Made by a program: the position numbers and the translations under genes. From NCBI GenBank assembly GCA_902788035.1, contig CADAIL010000018.1, positions 16,903 through 80,902 of the forward strand: a stretch of DNA of 64,000 nucleotides, read 5' to 3'. Positions within the stretch are counted from its first letter, which is position 1; every line of letters starts with the position of its first letter. Below are positions 10,541 through 19,700 of the stretch, in pieces. Source of the DNA: an uncultured Lachnospiraceae bacterium (GTDB lineage Bacteria; Bacillota; Clostridia; Lachnospirales; Lachnospiraceae). The notes under the pieces are model-generated. The model was not told where the DNA came from. It was given only the letters and a program-made list of their open reading frames with translations, and made no database searches.

Positions 10541-10738
10541 TCTGACAGGCTGCTGCCGGCTTCCAGGATCCGACAGCAAACATCATCTTCATCGAAAAAC
10601 GCAGGTCCTTCCCTGCGAGCTATGAGCAGGGGCGGCGTGCCGCCCTTGCTCGATCTCTCGGTCGGACCCGCAATGTTTTTCTCACGAAGATGGATGCTTT
10701 GCTGTCGGAAACGATGTGCAAGAGCAGCCACCCGAAAT
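10541..10738 (-). repeat. Palindromic intergenic element, copy A
   Basis: The core inverted repeat runs 10584-10692, with the asymmetric side CATCTTCGTGAGAAAAAC on the minus strand. It is enclosed by an outer stem CCGACAGCAAA / TTTGCTGTCGG (10570-10708) and by degenerate GACAGGCTG / CAGCC flanks. The apical stem is GC-rich (GAGCAAGGGCGGC / GCCGCCCCTGCTC). Same family as copies B to G. Confidence 0.85.
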
Positions 10739-10844
10739 CGAGTATTCAGTCTCCAACACAGGATTCTCGTGACAATTGCGGTAGTTCTCCATAAGATACC
10801 TGGCCGCATGGTCATGGAGCTCGTTGCAGCCCGGACGGGGTGCT

Positions 10845-10878
10845 CGTATTTTTCGATGAAGATGGTGCTTGGCTGACG
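10845..10878 (+). repeat. Half copy of the palindromic element (3' arm only)
   Basis: Only the 3' arm (TTTTTCGATGAAGATGG) and the start of the outer stem (TGCTTGGCTG) are present; no matching 5' arm lies within 100 bp. It sits between copies A and B. Confidence 0.65.
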
Positions 10879-10927
10879 GCTCGTTGACCCAGGCTGAAGC
10901 CCGGGCGGGCTGCCCCTGTACTTCGAT

Positions 10928-11060
10928 GCCGGCAGAAAAGCACTCATCTTCGTGAGAAAAACATTGTACATCCGACTGAGAAATCAGAAAATGCAAAGCA
11001 TTTTCTTAGTTCGCAGGGAAGGATGTACGTTTTTCGATGAAGATGGTGCTTGGCTGCCGC
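10928..11060 (+). repeat. Palindromic intergenic element, copy B
   Basis: The core is 10945-11045, with arms TGTACATCC and GGATGTAC and apical stem AGAAAATGC / GCATTTTCT. The outer stem is GCCGGCAG.AAAGCAC / GTGCTTGGCTGCCGC. It lies 37 bp past the end of the TPR gene on its downstream side, so it may also act as that operon's transcript end. Confidence 0.85.
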
Positions 11061-11097
11061 GTCATAGACTCGGCGGCAGCCCGGACAGGCTGTATAA

Positions 11098-11889
11098 TCA
11101 TCCCCCGACCGAATTGTGGTAGTCCTCCATGAGATGGCGGACATAAGAATCGATGTCGTCCGGGATCACGGGGTTTGCGGCGCTGCGGGCAAAATTAATC
11201 GTCGTCTCAGCCTCAGAGTAAACGGAGCGGGCTTCCTCCTCAGAGAGGCCTTTCAGCCGCAGCTCCATCAGAGCTTTCTCTTCGGGCTTCGTGATAGCGA
11301 TCGCTCTCACATAGGCAAGCACATGCTTCTGGCTCTGCCGCAGCTTCCATGCTTCCTCAAAAGCGCGAAGCCCCTCCTCAAAAAGCAGCATGCGCATCAG
11401 AACGACCCCGAGATTGTGGTAGACCGCCGAGAGGAACTCCGGTCTGAATGCCGCTGTCTTTCCGTCCTCAATGACCTGACGGTAGGCGGCCTCCGCTGCC
11501 GAATACTTTCCGGTGCGGGTCAGCGCATCTCCCTTGTCTTTTAAGCGCAGCGGACCGGGAAGCTGAAGATAATCGGACAGACGTGCCGTGTAGGCGTCAA
11601 GCTGCGACGTGCTGAGATAGCCGCACTCACGGAACACCGGCGTGACAAATCCCGATATAGACTTCCTGCGCTCCAGCGCGATATTCATATTTTCAGCCAG
11701 TTTGGGCAGCATAAGCTCTGAAGCGATCCACTTTGTCAATTCTGTGCCTATGATCGTAGAATCGAGCAGCGGTATATTATTATAGAAATAATAACAGAGT
11801 TCCTCGATCGAATAGATGCTCGTGCTGATATTTTCAATGTAGTATGGTGTCTGCGCGTACTTTGTGCCGCACAGTCTGTAGCCTGCCAT
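11098..11889 (-). CDS. TPR-repeat protein, third gene of the DUF5717-DUF5716 operon
   Basis: 263 residues and no signal peptide. Residues 110-200 hold two tetratricopeptide-like helical hairpins (GDALTRTGKYSAAEAAYRQV and YHNLGVVLMRMLLFEEGLRAFEEAWKL). The N-terminal 100 residues are helical, and the tail (EEARSVYSEAETTINFARS) is probably a helix. The gene starts 16 bp after DUF5716 with a GGGGGATG site, so it is most likely in the same transcript as DUF5717 and DUF5716. I do not recognise a specific function. The context suggests a scaffold or adaptor for the DUF5716/DUF5717 proteins. Confidence 0.85.
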   Translation of the reverse strand: MAGYRLCGTKYAQTPYYIENISTSIYSIEELCYYFYNNIPLLDSTIIGTELTKWIASELMLPKLAENMNIALERRKSISGFVTPVFRECGYLSTSQLDAYTARLSDYLQLPGPLRLKDKGDALTRTGKYSAAEAAYRQVIEDGKTAAFRPEFLSAVYHNLGVVLMRMLLFEEGLRAFEEAWKLRQSQKHVLAYVRAIAITKPEEKALMELRLKGLSEEEARSVYSEAETTINFARSAANPVIPDDIDSYVRHLMEDYHNSVGG

Positions 11890-11905
11890 ATCGCGTCATC
11901 CCCCT

Positions 11906-13162
11906 TTATTCATCATCGAAAGCTTCCAGAGGTATCGTGTCCTCCCAGACCTTGTGCGTCGCCGGGAAGAATCCGCCAAAGCCAAGATCTTCTGCAGTGA
12001 CATGACACACATCCGCTGAGGAACAGAAAAGTTTAAGACGGATCCTGGTCGCCCGGTTCGGCCTGTCAGGAAGATCGGGCAGATCCATCATGCACTTGCG
12101 CCTTTTCTTCTCATCAAGTGAGCTGAGAACAAAAACAAGTTCCCGCTTGTCGTCGAGAATGAACTCTATTTCATTGGCAGCGTCAAACCAGTTGCTGCCT
12201 GCGTTTATGAGCGGTATATACATGGCCTTTCCTTTTACCAGCATATCCATGCCTATACTCATTCTGACCAGATCTTCACTCATATAGATCTTGCCCTTCA
12301 GGGCATGGGTCTCCATATGCTCATAGGCTGCATAGCAGGCTCCCTTTACGAAGAGATTGTCCCCATAAAACACCTTGGCTGCCCGGCACATATACCGAAT
12401 CGATTTTTCCGGCCAGGACATATCAAATCCGGTACCGGTGATGAGTACGCCCGAGAACGAGCCGTTCGACATATTTTTATTCGCGTACTCGAGGAGCTGC
12501 AGATCGCGGATCTTCAAATCCTCCGACAATGTAGCCGGCGGCGCCGTTATGACTTTCACTGTCTGCGGTTTTCCGGTCGTATCCTCCTTAAGGGCCCTGA
12601 AGCTCACCCGATCCTCCTCAAATATGAAGAGAGCTACATCCCTCGCCCAGAATCCGGGTTTCTGACTGTAGGCATAGTAATAAAAGCTCTCCATCGAGTT
12701 CTGGAGCGAATACTGTTCATGGGAAAAACCGAGAGAGTCAAAAGCGCCTCTTATATTGGTTACCAGGTGAATCGGCAGACTATCCATCGTGACCATGACG
12801 CAGGAAATACTGCCTGTCAGATCCCGAAGGCCGAGAAGCCTCAGCGACTCCCCGATAAATGCCGCAAGGAGTTCCGTCGGCGTATAGCTCTTATCCGGCA
12901 GATCCACCGGCTCCGTACCCAGTATCTCTTCTCCCCATACAAGATCAAAATCATCTCGAGTCCCGAAATACTCAGCCTCGAGCCCGAAATGCCACTCTTC
13001 TCTTCCCCGCTTTTTGGCAAGTACCGTCGGGAAACGGAAAAGGTTCGTGCCGACCTTAGTCGGCACAGAGACCGGCTCCTGCGCGTTCCTGTTGTAATAG
13101 CTCAGCTGGGATTCCTCTTTTCCGAGTTCGAATCCCACGAGTACATTCCGAACTTCGTTCAA
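11906..13162 (-). CDS. DUF5716 family protein, probable degenerate actin/Hsp70-fold protein
   Basis: 418 residues. The N-terminus VLVGFELGKEESQLSYYN fits the first phosphate loop of the actin/Hsp70/sugar-kinase fold, with Glu in place of the usual Asp. VALFIFEEDRVSFRAL sits where phosphate loop 2 is expected and GVLITGTGFD resembles the adenosine motif. The fold assignment is my inference from these patterns. The start codon is TTG, with GGAGGG upstream, and it overlaps the TGA of the DUF5717 gene, so translation is probably coupled. DUF5716 and DUF5717 neighbours recur in Lachnospiraceae genomes to my knowledge. No biochemical role is known to me. Confidence 0.85.
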   Translation of the reverse strand: MNEVRNVLVGFELGKEESQLSYYNRNAQEPVSVPTKVGTNLFRFPTVLAKKRGREEWHFGLEAEYFGTRDDFDLVWGEEILGTEPVDLPDKSYTPTELLAAFIGESLRLLGLRDLTGSISCVMVTMDSLPIHLVTNIRGAFDSLGFSHEQYSLQNSMESFYYYAYSQKPGFWARDVALFIFEEDRVSFRALKEDTTGKPQTVKVITAPPATLSEDLKIRDLQLLEYANKNMSNGSFSGVLITGTGFDMSWPEKSIRYMCRAAKVFYGDNLFVKGACYAAYEHMETHALKGKIYMSEDLVRMSIGMDMLVKGKAMYIPLINAGSNWFDAANEIEFILDDKRELVFVLSSLDEKKRRKCMMDLPDLPDRPNRATRIRLKLFCSSADVCHVTAEDLGFGGFFPATHKVWEDTIPLEAFDDE

Positions 13163-16100
13163 AACTCACCCTCCAATGTGAACAGCTGCCTGACGACCTG
13201 TTCTGCCTTCTCATATTCTGTAATGCTTTCCTCGAGCTTCTCCGTGTCTCCCTCGCTCTTCGCGATCAGGATACGATTGATCATCTGGTAGCGGCTTCGG
13301 CCGCTTGATTCTCTTACATCCGCAGTCACCGTATGCTCCTCGCTCGTCCACACAAGATCATCCCGTCGCACCGTCACATAATAGGTCAGCGACTCGCCGT
13401 AGAAGAGAATAAACTCTCTCGAGAAGATGCCCATATACATGTGCCCTAAGGGCATTGTTCTGTACTCTGTATCTTTGTCACTCGACAGGTGGTAGTGGAG
13501 CAGGACCTCATCCGACTCGCCCGCCGCCTGCTCAATGAAGACGCGGTCTTCCAGCTGGTATGGCTGGGTCAGTATCTCCGGCAGATCCTTGAAAAATGCG
13601 AATCTGAGCTTTGAAGCGTTACATTCTTCGAGTACAGTCTCTGCAAATGTCTCCTGCTGCAGCGTAAGGCTCTCCCTCTTTGAATATGTCAGAAGAAGAG
13701 CGATTCTCCACAGCTGCGCTGAAATATCGTTAATCTGGAACTGTTCCTCAATATAGGAAGCCGCAAAGTCGTCGAGCGGCGTGTTCGTCCGAAGACACCT
13801 GATTGATATGAAAGAGATATAATCGCTCGCGGCTTTTCCTCCGCCCCCTGCCATCGCATAGCTTCGAAGGACCTCGTCAGCTTCCGGCACAGGTCGCCTT
13901 ACGAACACGATCCGTTTAAGAATGATCTCGTCAAGCGCAGTCGTGTTAACATAAAATGTTCTGGCGTCCCGTCTGATCATCAGCATTGTGTCAAGGCTTC
14001 CCTGATAGTTATCCGCGAGATAAGTGAGCATGTTCTCGTCGAATTTGCCTCTCTCATATGTATGCAGGGTGAGAAGCAGCAAGTCCTCGTCCTCCTCATC
14101 TCCATGATCCGCGATGAGATTCGTGACCAGTTTGACCAGCGATGAGAGTTCAAGCCCTTCGCAGCCGTATTTTTTCACGACCTTGAAGGCTTTCTCGTAA
14201 AATCCTCTGCCGATCAGGGCCTTCAGCAGCATGAGCCGGTCTACTCTGGCGAAATCATCGATATCGACGACTGTCAGATACTCATTGACAGACTCATCCT
14301 CCTCGTGCGTGCTCATGAATGTGAGAAGTTCCCTCTTGGCCTGGTCCCTGAATTCCTGTGTAAATGCAGGTGAATCCGCTATGCACTCCCACGCGGAGAT
14401 ATTCTTCTCATCCGCATGCTCATACACGCCGTGCCCCGCGACGATATGGAGGAGAAGTCCCGGGAACTCGACACCGAGTTCCATAAGGCGTCCCGCCATA
14501 GCCCCCGGCTCCATCATGACCGACTCTGAACTTGCCACACGCGACGCATGCCGCTTACCCATACCGTCTGTGAAGAAGATATGGGCGCTGTCCGTGTAGC
14601 GCTCAATATAGGCAGATCCGTTTCGGATCTGGTATGATTTTTCATTTGCCAGCTCCCCGTGGCATACAACAACTTCCCGCACATTCGGGTCGTCCGTGAA
14701 AATACGCCGGGTAAATATAGCTCTGGCAATTGCCTCCCCGCTCTTCTTGCTCCTGATATCCTTGATGAATTCCTGATAGATGGCCGCGTAATCCCCGTCC
14801 ATCCTTCCGTTCTCAAGTGATTCAATAGCGAACTCGCGCATTTTCGGCGCATACATCTCATAGGTCTGCGGATCGAGGTCCTTATTCCTTATGACATTGG
14901 CATAGACAAAAGCGGTCTTCTGATCCGAGAGCTCACGGTTAAGCGCAAAATACACAAGAATCGGCTTCGGCAGGATCTTCTGGTAGGAATCCGGCAGATT
15001 CTCGACATAGAACACGAAAAGCTTAGTGATGCGAAGTTCGCGGTTCACAGCCATCTCGAACCAGCTGAAATACTCATTTCTTGTCTGGGCTGTCCTCGGT
15101 GCCCCTTTCATAAGGAGCTTGCATATCGCGACAAGAATCTCGTCACTCGGATAAGCCTCGTAAGCGCCTGCGAGAATGTGATAGACTTCCTGAGAAAATC
15201 CCTTTTCGTTGTCAGCAAGAAGAGCTGCGCGCTTAGCGAGCTCCTCAGTCATGATCCCGTTCCTTGTAGCGAACATGAGGACATGGCGCATAAAGGGCGT
15301 GAGTCTTCGAAGCTCCCTGCCGTCCCGTCTCAGGATCTTGACTGCTTCCAGATAGAGGATCGGACTGCGGGATCCCTGATTGTAGAGATCTCTCAGATAA
15401 TCCATCTTTCGCGTCGGGGTGCGGATGATATCCGGTTCGACACGGAAATAGATGAGTGTGAGTATCACGCTCTCCCGATAGCGCCCCTGCCACTCCCTGA
15501 CCCGGGATAAAACATCGACATTGGGATCAAGAACACCTGTCAGGCGTCCCATATACATGAAGGCAGCCTTTACCTCCGCGCTCTCACGCCGGAAGTCAAC
15601 ACCGGAAAGACTCCGGATGATATTGCCGGCCGCCTCCTTGTCGCCGGAGAGTTCCTCGATATAGGATTCATAGAGGGCGTAAATGACCGGATACTCATCG
15701 AGCTCACGTATGGCGTTAAGAAGGCTCCTAGTCCGCTTAATGTATTCCTTCCGGTCGATTTTATCCATCTCGTAGTCCATATAGTGGCGGGTCAGCTTCG
15801 TACGGTTGCGCCGGTGGACCATATCCATGCTTACCGGAACATGAATATTTGCAGATGCATTCACTTGTATCTCCACTGTATTCTCGAATGAGCGCAGTGT
15901 GATCTTCCCGTAGCGCTTGCCGCGGCCAAGCTTTTCATACCGGATAATGTAGGCGAAATTATATATGGAACCGACAAAGTCCTCCCCGTAAATTTTCTTT
16001 TTCGGGAGTTCGATAAAGTCGGCGTCTGTCTCCACATCGATTTTCAGACTGCCCCAGGTGCTGCGGCGCAGCTTTATTATGTCCTGCTTTGTCTCGCGGA

Positions 16101-16710
16101 GGCGGGTAAACTCGCGCTCGGTCTTTTCCGCGGTAAAACTTACAGGCTGCTTGAGCCCGCAGCCGACCAGGAACTCCTCCAGCCTGTGATACGTGACCGG
16201 ATTCCGGATCAGCCCCCGGTAGAGGGCCAGATGTTTTGCGTCCTCTCCCTCAAGGAGTCCTGCAAATGAAGGTCCGGTGAACAGCCTGAACGCTTCCTCG
16301 TAGTTCTCCCTGGCAAGGTCGGCAAATGCGGCAAGGTCGCGGATCTCGCCCGCCGAAGATTTTACGCGCTCGTCACGTATTTCCACATGGACAGGGATCG
16401 TATACTCCCCGAGATTGGTCGAAAGAAGGATACTGCCGTCAACCGAGTCACCGTCCCTGAGTCCGGTGACATCGATGCCGTAGACCAGGTTCAGCGTCAT
16501 ACCCGAGAATTTCTCCAGCTCCGGTACGATCCTTGCCTCCGAGACTGAAATCGAGCCCCGGACCTTTCTGCCGTTCGTCGTTTCAATTTTAATTTTTCCC
16601 CTGATATTCCCACCGACCGAGGTCTGCGCCTCGATTCTCTCCTCTGAAATGATGAGCGACGGTGAGGATTCTTCGAACCATTCGCCGGGATCTTGCAGTG
16701 TCCACTTCAT
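13159..16710 (-). CDS. DUF5717 family giant protein
   Basis: 1183 residues with no signal peptide or membrane segment, so cytosolic. The first 100 residues and residues 200-290 are beta-rich and Ig-like (SLIISEERIEAQTSVGGNIRGKIKIET; YGKITLRSFENTVEIQVNAS), similar to surface beta-sandwich repeats but here without an export signal. Residues 310-930 are a continuous helical solenoid of TPR/HEAT character, and the last 200 residues return to a beta/alpha mix (LLHYHLSSDKDTEYRTMPLGHMYMG). It follows polC by 11 bp with an AAAGGAG site and overlaps the next gene by 4 bp. It could be a scaffold for the Hsp70-like DUF5716 protein; this is inference. Confidence 0.85.
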   Translation of the reverse strand: MKWTLQDPGEWFEESSPSLIISEERIEAQTSVGGNIRGKIKIETTNGRKVRGSISVSEARIVPELEKFSGMTLNLVYGIDVTGLRDGDSVDGSILLSTNLGEYTIPVHVEIRDERVKSSAGEIRDLAAFADLARENYEEAFRLFTGPSFAGLLEGEDAKHLALYRGLIRNPVTYHRLEEFLVGCGLKQPVSFTAEKTEREFTRLRETKQDIIKLRRSTWGSLKIDVETDADFIELPKKKIYGEDFVGSIYNFAYIIRYEKLGRGKRYGKITLRSFENTVEIQVNASANIHVPVSMDMVHRRNRTKLTRHYMDYEMDKIDRKEYIKRTRSLLNAIRELDEYPVIYALYESYIEELSGDKEAAGNIIRSLSGVDFRRESAEVKAAFMYMGRLTGVLDPNVDVLSRVREWQGRYRESVILTLIYFRVEPDIIRTPTRKMDYLRDLYNQGSRSPILYLEAVKILRRDGRELRRLTPFMRHVLMFATRNGIMTEELAKRAALLADNEKGFSQEVYHILAGAYEAYPSDEILVAICKLLMKGAPRTAQTRNEYFSWFEMAVNRELRITKLFVFYVENLPDSYQKILPKPILVYFALNRELSDQKTAFVYANVIRNKDLDPQTYEMYAPKMREFAIESLENGRMDGDYAAIYQEFIKDIRSKKSGEAIARAIFTRRIFTDDPNVREVVVCHGELANEKSYQIRNGSAYIERYTDSAHIFFTDGMGKRHASRVASSESVMMEPGAMAGRLMELGVEFPGLLLHIVAGHGVYEHADEKNISAWECIADSPAFTQEFRDQAKRELLTFMSTHEEDESVNEYLTVVDIDDFARVDRLMLLKALIGRGFYEKAFKVVKKYGCEGLELSSLVKLVTNLIADHGDEEDEDLLLLTLHTYERGKFDENMLTYLADNYQGSLDTMLMIRRDARTFYVNTTALDEIILKRIVFVRRPVPEADEVLRSYAMAGGGGKAASDYISFISIRCLRTNTPLDDFAASYIEEQFQINDISAQLWRIALLLTYSKRESLTLQQETFAETVLEECNASKLRFAFFKDLPEILTQPYQLEDRVFIEQAAGESDEVLLHYHLSSDKDTEYRTMPLGHMYMGIFSREFILFYGESLTYYVTVRRDDLVWTSEEHTVTADVRESSGRSRYQMINRILIAKSEGDTEKLEESITEYEKAEQVVRQLFTLEGEF

Positions 16711-16721
16711 GGTGTGCTCCT

Positions 16722-19700
16722 TTAAACAAGGTCAAACAGTGAAATCTGGTTCGTCTCCGGGATATCCCCGAGGACACCCAGTGTGTCAAACAGGTTGATA
16801 AGTGTCTGTGATGCTTTTGTGCGCTGACGGAAATCGTCCTTGGAGAGGAACGGTCCGTTCTTTGCGGCCTCCTCGATCTGGACCGCGACGGCGTCGCCGA
16901 GGCCGGCTATCGAATTGATGGACGGCATCAGCTTTCCGTCTATGATAGAAAATTCTTTGGCTTTTGCCCTGAAAAGATCCAGCTTGTGGAATTCAATGCC
17001 TCTCGCGTACATTTCCCTCACGATGAGGGCATCCTTGAGAAGTTCTTCATCCTTAGGCGTCTTCTCCGGCTTGCTCTCGATTTCTTTCATGTTGGCCTCG
17101 AAAATTTCTCTGCCCCGCCCCATGAGGACATAGTCAAATGTGGTGACACGGATAGAGAACATGGCCGCGTAGTAAGCCAGCGGATAATTGATTTTATAGT
17201 ATGCTATGCGGAAGGCATTCATGACGTACGCCGCCGCATGCGCTTTCGGGAACATATACTTGATGCGCTTGCAGGATTCAATGTACCATTCCGGCACGCC
17301 GTGCTCACGCATCTCAGACTCCTGGTCAGGCCGAAGCCCCCTGCCCTTTCGGACAGACTCCATGATCTTGAAGGAATGCTCCGGCTCCACGCCCCACGCA
17401 ATGAGATTCAGCATGATATCATCGCGGGTGCAGATAGCCGTGCCCAGCGTACAGTCGCCGTTTTTGATGAAATACTGAGCGTTATCCAGCCATACATTTG
17501 TACCATGGGACAGACCGGAAATACGGATGAGCTCAGACAGAGTCTTCGGCTTCGTATCCCTGAGCATGCCCATGACAAAGCTGGTACCGAATTCCGGAAC
17601 ACCCAGCGTTCCGAGGTCGATATCACCGAGGTCTCCCTTCTTAAGTCCCAGAGCTTCTATGCCTGAGAAGAGGCTGAGCACGCCCTTGTCGTCGAGCGGG
17701 ACCCTCAGCGGATCTGTCCCCGTGAGGTCCTGCAGCATACGGATGATCGTCGGATCATCGTGACCGAGAATGTCGAGCTTCAGAAGATTCGAGTCGATCG
17801 AGTGATAATCAAAGTGGGTGGTGATGATGTCGCTCGTCATATCATTGGCAGGATGCTGGACCGGAGTGAACCAGTTGATGTTCATGCCTTTGGGCAGAAC
17901 AATGACGCCGCCCGGATGCTGGCCGGTCGTTCTGCGGACGCCGGTGCATCCCTGAGAGAGACGCTCGAGTTCGCACGGTCTCTTGGAGATTCCCTTATCC
18001 TCGAAATAGTGCATAGCCAGACCGTAGGCAGTCTTGTCAGCGACCGTGCCGATCGTACCTGCCTTGAAGGTCTGACCGGTGCCGAAAATAACTTCCGTGT
18101 AGGCCTGGGCAACGCCCTGCTCGTCTCCGGAGAAGTTGAGGTCGATATCCGGCTCCTTATCTCCCTTGAATCCGAGGAAGGTCTCGAACGGGATGTCGAA
18201 GCCGAGCTTGCTCAGTTTATGTCCGCAGACCGGGCATACCTTATCCGGCATGTCCGCTCCGCACCTGCCGCCGTATGACTTGACTTCATCGGAGTCAAAA
18301 TCCACATAGTGGCACTCCGGGCAGAGATAGTGCGGAGGCAGCGGATTTACTTCCGTAATATTGGCCATTGTCGCGACAAGCGAAGATCCGACAGATCCTC
18401 GAGATCCGACCAGATAGCCGTCGTCGTTGGACTTTTTGACCAGCCTCTGCGCGATAATGTACATAACGGCATAGCCGTTCTTTATGATCGATGTAAGCTC
18501 CTTTTTTAGGCGGGAGCTGACCTGTTCGGGGATGTTCTCCCCATATATGCTTCTTGCGGTCGCGTAGCACATCTCCTCGAGCTCCTTGTCGGAGTTCTCG
18601 ATGACGGGAGGACACTTGTCCGGATGGATCGGAGAAATCTGCTCGATCCAGCCTGCGATTTTATTGGTATTCTCGACAACGACCTCATAGGCTTTCTTTT
18701 CGCCGAGATAGGCGAACTCGCTCAGCATCTCCTCCGTCGTGTGGAGATAAAGCGGAGGCTGCCCTTCGTCCTTATAGCCATGGCCGGACTGGATGATCGT
18801 TCGATAGATTGCGTCCTCCGGGTTAAGGAAGTGCACATCGCAGGTGGCAGCGACCGGTTTGCCGAAATCCTCGCCGAGCTTGACGATCTTCTTATTAATC
18901 TCGCGGAGCTCGTCGAAGTTCGTGACTCCCCGGATCTGGTCCCGAACGATGTATTCGTTGTTGCCGACCGGCTGGACCTCCAGATAGTCGTAGAACTGAA
19001 CGATCTTCGCAATCTGGGAAGCAGGCTTCTCCTCAAAGATGGCCTTGTACAGCTCTCCCGCCGAGCAGGCCGAACCGAGGATCAGGCCTTCACGATACTT
19101 TATGAGCAGCGAGCGCGGTATACGTGGCCGCTTCTTAAAATAGCGCAGATGGGACTCGGAGATCAGGGTATAGAGGTTTCGTCTTCCCTGCTCATTCTTT
19201 GCCAGAATGATAATGTGGTAGTAAGGCAGGTTGCGGATCCGCTCATCGGAGACCATTCCCCTGCTGTTCAGTTCGGCGTAGGTCGAAACGCCCTGTTTCT
19301 TCATGGCGTCCATGAGCTGCAGGTAAATTTTCGCGAGTGCTTCGGCCCTGTCCCCCGCCCGGTGCGGATTTGCACAGGTGACCTTAAAGGCTTTGGTCAG
19401 TTTTTCAAATGTTCCCCTGCTCACGTGCGGCATCAAAAAGCGGATGCAGGAAGGTATGTCGACAATCGTCCGCTCCCTGCCGTCCGTCTGCCAGCTAACG
19501 CCGCTCATCTCACACGCGTGCTCGATGAAAGCGGCTCCCATTTCCGCGTCGTAGGATACGAGCGGAGCGCCATCTGCAAATGCAAGAAAGTCCGAGACCG
19601 CCTCCCCCAGCGCTTTTCCCCTGGCTACATGGCTGTCGCCGATGCCGGTCTCCCGCGTGAACTTGAAAGGAAGAGGCTTGCCGGGATTGATGATTGCGGA

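Noticed and set aside
10541..11060. Insertion sequence between purB and the TPR gene
   Set aside because: No transposase or transposase remnant in any frame; the DNA is explained by palindromic elements A and B and a half copy.
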